42,385 bases of DNA from Bacteroidaceae bacterium (GTDB lineage: Bacteria; Bacteroidota; Bacteroidia; Bacteroidales; Bacteroidaceae). Below, piece by piece: positions 8,923 to 18,400 of this stretch; the stretch's first letter is position 1; the number at the start of each line of letters is the position of its first letter. Under the pieces are notes generated by a model that saw only the letters and a program-made list of their open reading frames with translations, made no database searches and was not told the DNA's origin. The translations under genes and the position numbers were made by a program. The stretch lies in contig JAFYMP010000068.1 in NCBI GenBank assembly GCA_017556585.1, positions 1-42,385 of the forward strand, given 5' to 3'.

Positions 8923-10212
8923 TTATTTAACAGCAATCTTCTTTCCAAATAGTATAGATAATACTACCATTAATCCTATCAACAGCGGATAGTAAAGATG
9001 TGGAATAATCTCCATTGGGCTGATAGATGCAATACCTGCCGCCATAAGCAGTTGTGCACCGTATGGAAGCACACCCTGAATAAAGCACGATGCAGTATCC
9101 ATAAGCGATGCTGTTCTACGCGCTGCTATACCACACTTACCCGATATATCTTTTGCTATAGGGCCTGTGGTAAGTATAGCAATAGTATTATTTGCGGTAC
9201 AAATATTGGTAAGCACAGTGAGTAAAACTATAGAAAATTCAGCCTTTTTTACAGACGATAATCCGGAAGACATAATACCGATAAGATAATCAAAACCTCC
9301 CAGCTCTTTGATAATGCTCATCAGTCCGGCAGCAGCCATTGTTACCGTTACCAATTCATACATAGAGCCTAAACCATTGCTGGCCGATGTAAATACCTCT
9401 GTAAAAGTAAAAGACCCGCAGGCCATTCCTACCACATCGGTAGCAACAATACCCAATAACAATACTTTAAGCACATCCATTCCTGTTATAGCCAACACAA
9501 TAACCAGCAGATATGGTATAATCTTAACCCACTCTATCTGTCCAGGTACAGGTAGTTGCACTGTCATCTTATTGCAAAACACATAAATCAATATGGTTAT
9601 TATGGCCACCGGCAACACCAATAAAAGATTGGTCTTAAACTTTTCGTTCATCTTACAACCTTGAGTCTGTGTGGCAGCAATGGTTGTATCCGATATAAAT
9701 GACAGATTATCTCCAAAGAAAGCTCCACCAACCACTATTGCAAGCAACCATGCCAATGAATCTGGAACTAACGACGCTATGCCCACTACCACAGGTGCCA
9801 ATGCCGCAATAGTACCCACAGAAGTTCCTATTGCCATAGATATAAAACACGATGCCACAAAAAGCCCTACAGGGACAAATTCCGGTGGAACTATCTTCAA
9901 TGTGAATGCCACAGTAGCATCTACTGCTCCCATATTCTTAGCCGATGTTGCAAATATACCGGCAAGAAAGAATATGCAAATCATATACAGAACGCCGTTA
10001 CCCAATAATCCCTGTGAGAACTTTTCCAGACGCTCTTTCCAGGAATAACCCTTAAACAGAAACATTCCATATATTATGGCAAACATAAACGGAATAATAA
10101 TGGATATGCTGTAGAAATCTTTCGCAATTATTGATATTACCAGATATGTGCCTAACAACACCAATACCGGCGATAATGCCAAAAGACCTTTTTTATTATC
10201 TATCATACTCAT
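8923..10212 (-). CDS. nhaC: NhaC-family Na+/H+ antiporter
   Basis: This 429-residue polytopic membrane protein has about eleven to twelve hydrophobic segments. Its diagnostic stretch is GGAFFGDNLSFISDTTIAAT, the conserved Asp-containing region of NhaC-type exchangers, preceded by AIGTSVGTIAALAPVVVGIA. It should exchange sodium (or another small cation or amine) for protons at the inner membrane. The start MSMIDNKK could equally be the second Met. It lies 32 bases after ccsBA and 33 bases before the M3 peptidase, all on the minus strand, so the three are likely co-transcribed, though the functions do not obviously connect. Confidence 0.85.
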   Translation of the reverse strand: MSMIDNKKGLLALSPVLVLLGTYLVISIIAKDFYSISIIIPFMFAIIYGMFLFKGYSWKERLEKFSQGLLGNGVLYMICIFFLAGIFATSAKNMGAVDATVAFTLKIVPPEFVPVGLFVASCFISMAIGTSVGTIAALAPVVVGIASLVPDSLAWLLAIVVGGAFFGDNLSFISDTTIAATQTQGCKMNEKFKTNLLLVLPVAIITILIYVFCNKMTVQLPVPGQIEWVKIIPYLLVIVLAITGMDVLKVLLLGIVATDVVGMACGSFTFTEVFTSASNGLGSMYELVTVTMAAAGLMSIIKELGGFDYLIGIMSSGLSSVKKAEFSIVLLTVLTNICTANNTIAILTTGPIAKDISGKCGIAARRTASLMDTASCFIQGVLPYGAQLLMAAGIASISPMEIIPHLYYPLLIGLMVVLSILFGKKIAVK

Positions 10213-10244
10213 ACTCTTATTTTAATAGGCGCAAAATTAACATT

Positions 10245-12401
10245 TTATGCATAACTATGCAAACCACCCAACACAAAGTTCACTCCAAAGTAGGTCATCA
10301 AAACCGATAAAAACGCAACTACACAAAACAGATGAAAATGAATTGGCTTTCTAAACCATTTCAATGATTGCACGTGTATGGCTAATGCATAAATCAGCAT
10401 TGTTATCAAAGCCCACACCTCTTTGGGATCCCATCCCCAATATCTGCCCCACGATACATTTGCCCAAACTGCACCAATAAATATTCCTACAGTAAGTAAG
10501 AATACAGCCGGATAGAGCAATATTCTGCTTATTAGGCTCAAATACTCTATCTGCACAGCAGTTCCTCGGTGTGTAAAATGTAATACCATTGCTGTCACTC
10601 CATTCATCATAGTAAATGCCAAAAGTGTATAAGCCATCATTATCAGCATAACATGTACACTTAACAATGGTGAATGAAGTACCGGCATCAGGAGGGTTAT
10701 TTGTGGAGAAGATTCTCCCATCATTGCCACCAGCAATGAAAAACCGCATATCAGAAATCCAAACGGCATGGCATATCTAAAGCGTTTACTAAATATTATG
10801 GCCAACAACGAACAGCACCAGGCCATAAAGGTCATTGTTTCAAATCCATTTGATAATGGTACATGACCACTGACCATAGCACGCAACACCATATTTATGC
10901 TGATATATGCAAATAGCAGGCACATGGGGATGAACAATAGTCGGGAGATATCTCTGCGTATAGTTATCAGGTATGCTGCCATTCCTATTACTATACATAT
11001 TATTGCTATGGGTTTTCCGCAATGCACGTTATTATATAGTAACTCTGCGTTGAATGTCAGTTTTTCAGGCAATACTGTTTCCGCAACCTTTTCCTGCTCA
11101 CTTTTTATCTCATCAACTAACGATATGGCCTTATCATAATCTTCCGCGTATAGTGCAACAGCTATCTGTTCTATAGTAGCGCCTATAATTGCATTTTTTC
11201 TGTCTGCCAGTGAAAACCATTCTACTGTTTCAGTATCATAGTTCATCTCAGGAACAATATTCAACAACATACCGGAACTGCAAAGCATAACCAGATTGAA
11301 TTTTTCTGTAGCCATTTCTGCATTACGCCTTGTTTTTGCATCTGCACCTCTTAATACAGTTGAGAGTTTGTAGGAATCGCCATCCATAAAATCATTTATA
11401 GAAGCGTACGCGCCCTCTATTCCCAAAATGGTACGTATATCTTTACCTTTTACCTTTATTATCGGTGCATCCTGCCATTCGTCAAAATTGAAGAACATTT
11501 CGCACAGCAACTCTTCTGCCGACAAATCTTCATAGCTTACATCCCCACAAAGTTTTGCCGTATAATCACGTGCCAGTGTCTGTAACGGCACTATTCTATC
11601 ATTATAATACACATATAGTTTTCCAAAACTATCTGCAAAATCAGACGGGATATTAGCAGCTTTAGCCCCCACTCCAACAAAAAACAAAAGCATCAACGCA
11701 CCATTTTTCAGGATAGGATTTTTAAGCAAACTTCTGAAAATACTCCCACGCTGAAAAAAGAAAAGAAGCATTGAAACAATAAGACATAGATAACCTAAGT
11801 ATGTTATGGTAGTGCCAAACGGATCGAATGAAACAGACAGTGTGGTTCCGTTATTGTCGGCATCATACCCGGATTGATAAAATCTATAACCACGATACTT
11901 AAAAATATTGTTCATAGATATAGTTGCAGATATCCTGCCGTCATCATCTTGAATAGATATGTTGCTGATATAATCCATCGGGGCCAATGTACCCTGATAG
12001 TAACGCAATTCAAAATCATCCAATGCTATTTCAAACGGGAATGCAGCTCTATTGCCATCGGGCAAAACAAAACTGTTCACATCATCATCGCCTACACGCA
12101 AATGCAATCTACCCTGACGTCCACATATATGAGTTGTCAGTGCACCGGCCAAAATAAGGGCAAACGATATATGCAACAGGAATGTTATCTTCTGCATATG
12201 TATGCCTCTTTGCAACAGATAACCAAGAGCCGACAAAGCCATCAGCCCCCACAACACTATCATAACAGGCGAACTATAAATGTATTGACGTACAAATGCA
12301 CTACCGCAGAATTTCTCTACCACCGTAGCTGCCATAAGTAACACGGTAATCAGAATAATCAGCCCAAACGACGTATATTTCAATATTTTCTCCTTATTCA
12401 T
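10245..12401 (-). CDS. ccsBA: CcsB-CcsA (ResB-ResC) fused cytochrome c synthase
   Basis: This membrane protein exports haem and ligates it to apocytochrome c in system II biogenesis; here both subunits are fused. The N-terminal half is ResB/CcsB-like: transmembrane helices then a periplasmic domain with GRQGRLHLRVGDDDV. The C-terminal half is CcsA, with the tryptophan-rich haem motif WGRYWGWDPKEVW (about residues 651-663) and the conserved His region HSPLLSVHVML. I chose the start at 12401, giving 718 residues, because a full -7 box (TAAGTTTG, 12410-12417) lies between it and the longer frame's ATG at 12428, so the longer form would precede transcription. It is the first gene of the minus-strand run. 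Confidence 0.92.
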   Translation of the reverse strand: MNKEKILKYTSFGLIILITVLLMAATVVEKFCGSAFVRQYIYSSPVMIVLWGLMALSALGYLLQRGIHMQKITFLLHISFALILAGALTTHICGRQGRLHLRVGDDDVNSFVLPDGNRAAFPFEIALDDFELRYYQGTLAPMDYISNISIQDDDGRISATISMNNIFKYRGYRFYQSGYDADNNGTTLSVSFDPFGTTITYLGYLCLIVSMLLFFFQRGSIFRSLLKNPILKNGALMLLFFVGVGAKAANIPSDFADSFGKLYVYYNDRIVPLQTLARDYTAKLCGDVSYEDLSAEELLCEMFFNFDEWQDAPIIKVKGKDIRTILGIEGAYASINDFMDGDSYKLSTVLRGADAKTRRNAEMATEKFNLVMLCSSGMLLNIVPEMNYDTETVEWFSLADRKNAIIGATIEQIAVALYAEDYDKAISLVDEIKSEQEKVAETVLPEKLTFNAELLYNNVHCGKPIAIICIVIGMAAYLITIRRDISRLLFIPMCLLFAYISINMVLRAMVSGHVPLSNGFETMTFMAWCCSLLAIIFSKRFRYAMPFGFLICGFSLLVAMMGESSPQITLLMPVLHSPLLSVHVMLIMMAYTLLAFTMMNGVTAMVLHFTHRGTAVQIEYLSLISRILLYPAVFLLTVGIFIGAVWANVSWGRYWGWDPKEVWALITMLIYALAIHVQSLKWFRKPIHFHLFCVVAFLSVLMTYFGVNFVLGGLHSYA

Positions 12402-12409
12402 ATAAAACA

Positions 12410-12417
12410 CAAACTTA
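12410..12417 (-). promoter_or_regulatory. -7 box of the ccsBA transcript
   Basis: On the minus strand 12410-12417 reads TAAGTTTG, a full consensus match. It lies nine bases before the ATG at 12401, implying a very short leader, and decides between the two possible ccsBA starts. No clear TTG box is seen at the expected spacing. Confidence 0.55.
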
Positions 12418-12470
12418 CTGCTTTTCATTCATCATTCCATTCAAAAGAGCGCATTTTAACATATAATCCC

Positions 12471-12478
12471 TATCTTTA
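12471..12478 (+). promoter_or_regulatory. Probable -7 box of the M64 peptidase gene
   Basis: TATCTTTA differs from TAnnTTTG only at the last base and lies 27 bases before the ATG at 12506. The upstream box is weak (TTTTA). Confidence 0.4.
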
Positions 12479-12505
12479 CACCCACTTAAAAAACAAAATA
12501 CAATT

Positions 12506-13807
12506 ATGATACGTAAATTTTTGACTATAGCATCACTCCTATTGCTTAACGTATGTATGGCAATAGCAGCCGATTTTGATTTTATCTTCTCCGATTCCAC
12601 TTTACGAATAGACTACATATTCTCCGGCAATGCCGATGTGCAGATGATATCGGTGAAAGAGATAAAAAAATCGCCTCATTGGGCAGGCAGACGTACCAAC
12701 CTGCAGACAGTACCTTTAGACGGTAATGGCGACATAACTATTTACGATGCTTCCACTAACGACGTTCTCTACAAAAACAGTTTTTCATCACTGTTCCAGG
12801 AGTGGTTATCTACCCCGGAAGCAACGGAAACCAACCGCAGTTTTGAATTTACACTATTGGTTCCAAAACCGCATCGCAAAGCTGTAGCAGAGGTGGTTCT
12901 GCGTAATAACAAGAACCAAGCCACAGCTACTTTCCGACACACCATTATGCCCAATGATGTTCTTATTAAAGATATGACGGCACAAAAACCTGAACCATAC
13001 AAATATCTGCATAAAGCAGGTAATCCCAACGAATGTATAGACATTGCAATAGTGGCAGAAGGCTACACAAAAAAAGAGATGAAACATTTCCTTAAAGATG
13101 CCCAAACAGCAGCCGATGAAATACTTAGCTACGAACCTTTTTCACGTTATGCCGATAAGATCAATTTTGTAGCTGTAATGTGCCCATCAATTGACACCGA
13201 TGTAACGACCCCACAGGATAACAGTTGGAAACAGACCGCCATCAATTCCAATTTTATGACCTTCTATTCTCCTCGTTATCTTACCACCAACAGCATTCAT
13301 ACACTACACGACCGTCTGGCAAACATTCCATACGAACATATCATAGTTCTGGCAAACACCTACACCTATGGCGGTGGCGGTATCTATAATTCACTGACAC
13401 TTACCACTACCCACCACGAAAGCTTCAAACCTGTAGTTGTTCACGAATTCGGTCACTCATTTGGAGGATTGGCCGATGAATATTTCTATGAATCAGGCGA
13501 TGTTTTGGATGCAACATATTCGCTTAACCACGAACCGTGGGAAGCCAATCTCACCACATTGGTGGATTTCAACTCCAAATGGGCAGATATGATGCCCGAC
13601 GGCATTGAACGCCCCACCAAGCCCACCGATGAACGTAAAGCCAACTACACAGTAGGATTATACGAAGGTGGCGGTTATCAAACCAAAGGTATCTACAGAC
13701 CGGCTGTTGTTTGCCGTATGCGCGACAATGCTTCAGAACGTTTCTGCCCTGTCTGCGAACGCAACTTAGAGCGCGTTATCCTGCACCACCTCATCCCCAA
13801 AGAATAA
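12506..13807 (+). CDS. Secreted M64-family zinc metallopeptidase
   Basis: This 433-residue protein has a signal peptide (MIRKFLTIASLLLLNVCMAIA) and so acts outside the cytoplasm. Residues 25-155 form an N-terminal beta-rich domain of the peptidase M64 N type. The catalytic domain follows from CIDIAIVAEGYTKKEM. The zinc motif VVHEFGHSFGGLADEY gives H313, E314, H317 and D324, the HExxHxxGxxD pattern of the IgA-peptidase-like M64 family, in which the third ligand is Asp. It is monocistronic, with its own probable promoter, and ends at a double terminator. The name of the family comes from a Clostridium IgA protease, but nothing here shows that IgA is the substrate. Confidence 0.88.
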   Translation: MIRKFLTIASLLLLNVCMAIAADFDFIFSDSTLRIDYIFSGNADVQMISVKEIKKSPHWAGRRTNLQTVPLDGNGDITIYDASTNDVLYKNSFSSLFQEWLSTPEATETNRSFEFTLLVPKPHRKAVAEVVLRNNKNQATATFRHTIMPNDVLIKDMTAQKPEPYKYLHKAGNPNECIDIAIVAEGYTKKEMKHFLKDAQTAADEILSYEPFSRYADKINFVAVMCPSIDTDVTTPQDNSWKQTAINSNFMTFYSPRYLTTNSIHTLHDRLANIPYEHIIVLANTYTYGGGGIYNSLTLTTTHHESFKPVVVHEFGHSFGGLADEYFYESGDVLDATYSLNHEPWEANLTTLVDFNSKWADMMPDGIERPTKPTDERKANYTVGLYEGGGYQTKGIYRPAVVCRMRDNASERFCPVCERNLERVILHHLIPKE

Positions 13808-13809
13808 GA

Positions 13810-13837
13810 AACTGCACTAACTTCAGTGCAGTTTTTG
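13810..13837 (+). terminator. Terminator after the M64 peptidase gene
   Basis: AACTGCACT (13810-13818) pairs perfectly with AGTGCAGTT (13825-13833) across a six-base loop and is followed by T residues, just after the M64 stop codon. Confidence 0.85.
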
Positions 13838-13846
13838 TCATTTTTT

Positions 13847-13869
13847 GCACTAAACTCAGTGCGATTTTT
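13847..13869 (+). terminator. Second, partial copy of the terminator
   Basis: GCACT (13847-13851) pairs with AGTGC (13858-13862) around AAACTC and is followed by GATTTTTG. Stem and loop closely resemble the terminator 30 bases upstream, suggesting a local duplication or a backup terminator. Confidence 0.55.
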
Positions 13870-13871
13870 GA

Positions 13872-13907
13872 TTCAACTGTCCTGCCAAATCCGGCGAGAC
13901 AGTTGAA
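13872..13907. terminator. Long hairpin between convergent genes
   Basis: TTCAACTGTC (13872-13881) pairs perfectly with GACAGTTGAA (13898-13907), and an inner GCC/GGC pair extends the stem. It lies 26 bases beyond the 3' end of the minus-strand phosphatase gene, so it may terminate leftward transcription or both strands. A T-run on the minus side comes from the adjacent AAAAATC. Confidence 0.55.
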
Positions 13908-13933
13908 CCAATATGACATATAGTTGCTGTAAT

Positions 13934-14608
13934 TTACTCCGGTATAACTATAGGGCGTGAATAGTGTAACGGAGATTCTGATTTACGAATCTCATAATCC
14001 AATCTATAACATCCATCATCTTGTAAATTCATCACAACCAATTCACAATTATCAGGTGAAAGCATCTGTTCAAATTCTTCAACGGTCAAATGGTAATAAC
14101 GCATCAAGAAAAGACGAATGGTTAGACTATGAGTAACTAACACGCAGTTCTCAGGATAATCTTCTCTACGAAAATCTCTGTACATACTGCCTAATAAATC
14201 ATCTATTCTATCATACACATCAGTTCCCGATTCTCCGCCCGGGATTCTGTAATAGAAAGTTCCGTATTCTCTCCTCTCGCGACATATCTTATCAAAATCT
14301 TCATTACAACGCAAATACCCCCACTCTTGTTCACGTAACCTAGGTTCCTCGCTGTAAACAAATTGAGAACGAGGAATTGACCTTACTATATTTTCAAATG
14401 TAGAACGAGTGCGCCAAAATGGAGAGACATAAAAATATATACTTTCATCACCTACCAACTCCTTGAGTTTACAACCGGCTACGCGAGCCTGCATACACCC
14501 TTTTTCTGTTAGTTCAATAGTATAATCAGGTATCTGTCCAAAAAGATACCTGTCAACATTAGCAGAAGATTCTCCGTGACGTATCAATATAATTCGTTTA
14601 GGTCTCAT
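13934..14608 (-). CDS. Histidine phosphatase (phosphoglycerate mutase-like) family protein
   Basis: This 224-residue cytoplasmic protein has the branch-one histidine phosphatase marks. RHGES at residues 10-14 gives the phospho-accepting H11; the conserved arginines include FWRTRST (about 64-70); and the second catalytic His is in VLVTHSLTIRL (H160). Members remove phosphate from sugars, nucleotides or proteins; the substrate here is unknown. The gene lies immediately downstream of the CRISPR array on the same strand, but a weak -7-like box (TATCTTTC at 14631-14638) suggests separate transcription. I see nothing linking it to CRISPR function. Confidence 0.85.
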   Translation of the reverse strand: MRPKRIILIRHGESSANVDRYLFGQIPDYTIELTEKGCMQARVAGCKLKELVGDESIYFYVSPFWRTRSTFENIVRSIPRSQFVYSEEPRLREQEWGYLRCNEDFDKICRERREYGTFYYRIPGGESGTDVYDRIDDLLGSMYRDFRREDYPENCVLVTHSLTIRLFLMRYYHLTVEEFEQMLSPDNCELVVMNLQDDGCYRLDYEIRKSESPLHYSRPIVIPE

Positions 14609-15218
14609 TCGATTTATGAATTTATTGGGGGAAAGATAATGTTTTTCTCAGAATCCTTACTCCGTATTCCAATAAGTGTTGTCATACCTCTCCAAACGAA
14701 AGGCTTCTACAACTATAGATGACAGTTAAGGGCAATCACAGCGTAGTTAGTTGTCATACCTCTCCAAACGAAAGACTTCTACAACTTTTATGGAAAAACT
14801 CTGTAAACCTTTGCCTGATGTTGTCATACCTCTCCAAATGAAAGGCTTCTACAACTAATGTTATGCATAACAACACCAACTATGCTAGCAGTTGTCATAC
14901 CTCTCCAAATGAAAGGCTTCTACAACAGACTCTTCTTCATCTGGGGCTATATACTATTCGGGTTGTCATACCTCTCCAAATGAAAGGCTTCTACAACACG
15001 TTCGTCCCGTTTTAGCTTTAAAGGTTTCTTAAAAAGTTGTCATACCTCTCCAAATGAAAGGCTTCTACAACAAGACCTTTCGAGGTTATTGCATGCTAAA
15101 CCTAGAAAGTTGTCATACCTCTCCAAATGAAAGGCTTCTACAACAGACTTCACCAAACGGCACCTTCATCTCTAAAAAAAAAGTTGTCATACCTCTCCAA
15201 ATGAAAGGCTTCTACAAC

Positions 15219-15326
15219 TCTCTCTATGTTAAAGGAGACAGAGTTCATGTAGTAGTTGTCATACCTCTCCAAATGAAAGGCTTCTACAACTCTCTCTATG
15301 TTAAAGGAGACAGAGTTCATGTAGTA
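15219..15326. repeat. Duplicated spacer-repeat unit in the array
   Basis: Spacers at 15219-15254 and 15291-15326 are identical over all 36 bases (both begin TCTCTCTATG and end CATGTAGTA), separated by one standard repeat. This is a 72-base tandem duplication, most easily explained by recombination or slippage between repeats. Confidence 0.95.
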
Positions 15327-15396
15327 GTTGTCATACCTCTCCAAATGAAAGGCTTCTACAACATGGCTGGATTTTCCGGGGTATACGAATATAAGT

Positions 15397-15424
15397 GTTG
15401 TCATACCTCTCCAAACGAAAGGCT
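15397..15424 (-). repeat. Truncated terminal repeat overlapping the cas13b stop codon
   Basis: The first 28 bases of the plus-strand repeat are present, ending GGCT at 15421-15424, after which the sequence becomes the cas13b coding end. The cas13b TAG (complement of 15423-15425) shares two bases with the repeat. In crRNA orientation the missing part is the 5' eight bases, so the spacer beside it still has a complete repeat on its 3' side. Confidence 0.92.
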
Positions 15425-18400
15425 ATTTCTTACTATGTTGTTTCACCAAATCCTTTAATATCAGTTCCAATGCATCCGCAAGTTTGGGGATATCTGCAGA
15501 TTGATACCTTCCAAAATTCAAATTCTTCACATAATGATTGTGACAGAATGAATTTCGTATTTCTACCATCGCTTCCAAATGTTGGGATGGAATATTTCCA
15601 GTAACGTTCAACATCGCACGGAAATTTTGACGGATAGGCGAATATTGAATTTCTTCTACCCCTGTCTTTTTATTTTTTACCTTTTGTGCATAATAATAAT
15701 GAGAACCTTCCTCCATCTTATCCTTTTCTCCCAACTCCGGATGTTGCTTGAACAAATAATTCTCCATGGCATGTACCCAGCCGAATATTTTAGTTCGCTG
15801 CAAGTCGTAGTGCAACAATTCCTTTTCCAAATCGTCCCGATTGATTTCTACACTCTTGGTTTGAGAAAGCAATGTAGCCAAACGTTCGTCGTACACAAAA
15901 CGGAAGAAATCGCCATAGTTTTTCAGTTTCAATTCCTGTTGAGTGATGGTACGGGTGCTTCCATCCTTCAAGGTCAGTGTCAAGCTAAACGGAATGGAAA
16001 GTGAAAGGATATTACCGGTATCCGAAGTCGGATTGATATTCTGGAGTTTGTATTGCTTTATCTTGTCTCTTGTTTTTCCTTTTACATCATCCTTACTAAT
16101 ATTCTTCAACAACAATTCCTTTGCCATCAAGAATACCAAGATGTCCTGCACCATAAAACGACGGATAGCCCGTTCGTTATCATCGTATTCATAATGATAT
16201 TTCCTCAATCGGGAATCGATAATATTCCTTATTTCTTCATTCGACTTTCCACGAAATTCCGGTTTCTTCTTTTCTTTATCAAAAGCATCTTTTTTATATT
16301 GTGCCAATTTTGCATCAGGCTTCCCTGTAAGTTTGTACTTCTTTCTTAATTCCTTAAATTCTTCTTGCGTATAATATTGGGCAACCAAAGCATTTCGCTT
16401 AGTCACGTTGTTTATCATATTGAAGAATTTATAGGTTCGCTTGTATGTATTGGAAGTAGAAACATAGAACGGTTGAACCTTGTCTGTCAACACATAGGTA
16501 AAGTAAGCGGAAATAAAGAACGAAGTATTATACGGTAGTTGTTCGCCTTTTTCGTAAGCAAACATCTGCTCTTTGACAAAAGCGGCCAAATCCTTTGTAT
16601 ATGTCTGTTTGGATTCATCGGCATAAACATTCTTCAATATTTCCACAATGTTTCTTTCGAACAAGCCACGAGGTAGTTCTATGGCTTTCAGGTTTGTCCG
16701 GTTACCCTTCGATAGTTCTTCCAAATAACGACCTGCCAATGCCTTGTAATAAGCCTCATCACGCTTCTGCCATTTCATACGATTCCGATGCAAGAATGCA
16801 TCCGAAAATGTTCCTTTTACCAATCTTCTCCTCAAATAGTTGATTTTTTCCTCAAGATAATGTTCATAGAAATCCATCGTATTCAATGGTTTCTTCTTCG
16901 ATGCAAACAAGTTACCTAAAAACGGATGATTCAGAGTGGTATTCTTTTGGTTAATCAAGTGGGCATTCTCAAAGATTGCACGTAGTTCTTCCCAAGTCTT
17001 GTCATATATAGCCAAGGATGCCTGTATCACCTGGAAGTTCAATCCGGTAACCTTATTTTTATTATCCTTATCCACCGGTTGGAACATCAACATATCCTTG
17101 GCCAAATAATCGGCCAACTTGCCCGGGCGGATATCCACATATCCCTTTTTTCCGAATTTATTGTCTTTGGAACCTATTGACTTCCGTTCTTCCTTGAACA
17201 TCTTCAAACGGACTTCCGTACCCTTCAACATCTTTTCCATCCGTTCTTCAGCACATTCCTTGAAGACTTTCTCCATGTTCACCTTTTGATTCAACAAATA
17301 ATCCACCAGTTTCATCGGAATGTCTTTCAGTTGAAGAGGATCATAATCTTTCCGTATCAAGGAAGCCAGAGAGTCTTTATCCTTAACCATACCCGGATGC
17401 AATCGTCCTTCCTTTACATCATTGAAGAAACGATAATAGGTCTTTATACATTGTATGATGACATATTCTGTAGGATTTTTCGAAATCTTCTTGTCGGGAC
17501 TGGCTATATTTAATTTCTGACACAAATGATGATGGAACATCAATGCCGGCAACTCATAGGTACTCAACCATGCTACAGGAGGAACACAAACGGCATTCGT
17601 TCCTTCTTTCTTGCTTCCATTTGCCAAATCCTTATCAAATACCAGTTCCGGGATGTACATGATTTCCTTATCCTCATTGGTATTCATGGATTTTATTTCC
17701 GTACGCCCCAATTCCTTATCGAAGAAAAGGAAACCAATGCGATTGCCATTGAATACATAATTGGCACGACAATCGGTAATATATGGTTCACTCTCTGCCG
17801 TATCCTGTCGAACCTTGTCATTGGTACGGATGTAAGAGCCATACTTTTCCTTTCGCTTCAATTCTATTTCATTCAAACGACCGAATCCGTTGATTTCTTT
17901 CTGCAGCACACGGACACGGTCTTCCTCCTTACTGTCTATACACCGCTTGTCATAGAAACTATAGCGATAATGCCCCAATGAAACCTGGAAACGAATCTTC
18001 GGAAATGCTTGTGTCTGGTCGATATACCGTAGAGCCATTGTCGGGAAACGGTCTTGTACACGTATCTGTAGCACCTCTCCATTTTCTACGATTACACCAT
18101 CGTCCATCACTACATCCTCTGAAGTCGATTTAATGGGCACACGGAACTTGGCTTTATCGCTTTCCGCAAAAGTTTCATAAAGCTCTTTCGGACACTTCTG
18201 AAGTTCGTTCAGCATATCCAAGCCCAAAGCATAATCCGGACGCTCGCTGTCGTATCGTTCTTTGGGCAATCGGATACGGAAAACAGAAAAGGTCTCCAAC
18301 AAGACTTTCTGTTCTACTGCATCTGCACCCTCTCTATAAGGTTTCACCTTATCCATAAACATGGAGATATATTTCTTGTGCAAGAACAAACATACAAACA

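Larger units (their letters stand above)
14678..15424 (-). CRISPR. Type VI-B CRISPR array, ten spacers
   Basis: Eleven repeats start at 14678, 14750, 14820, 14891, 14962, 15036, 15109, 15183, 15255, 15327 and 15397. Ten are 36 bases; the last is cut to 28. Spacer lengths left to right are 36, 34, 35, 35, 38, 37, 38, 36, 36 and 34. Read on the minus strand the repeat begins GTTGT and ends ACAAC, the hallmark of Cas13b repeats. It folds as a five-pair terminal stem, an internal loop and an inner stem CCUUUC/GAGAGG closed by AUUUG. Repeats 1, 2 and 11 have G in place of A at the loop, and repeat 2 has one further change. crRNAs are inferred to run leftward, the same way as cas13b, with the repeat at the 3' end of each guide. 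No separate leader is visible on the cas13b side. Confidence 0.97.

Noticed and set aside
12402..12428. Longer start for ccsBA at 12428
   Set aside because: A full -7 box at 12410-12417 lies downstream of that ATG, so it would not be transcribed from this promoter.
13934..14608. Histidine phosphatase as a CRISPR ancillary gene
   Set aside because: It is an ordinary family member with its own likely promoter; adjacency alone is not support.
14678..15424. A promoter inside each CRISPR repeat, as in some type II-C arrays
   Set aside because: The minus-strand repeat has TTCATTTG, one base off the -7 consensus, but the only TTG in the repeat is about nine bases upstream, far too close.
15054..15458. 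Plus-strand open frame of 134 codons, and a minus-strand one at 15150-15404, over the array
   Set aside because: Both are produced by the repeated 36-base CRISPR unit with in-frame spacers; the peptides are just repeats of the same segment.
15423..15460. Truncation of the Cas13b C-terminus by the array
   Set aside because: Thirty-eight residues remain after the second catalytic His, close to what I recall for Bergeyella Cas13b, so the protein end looks natural.
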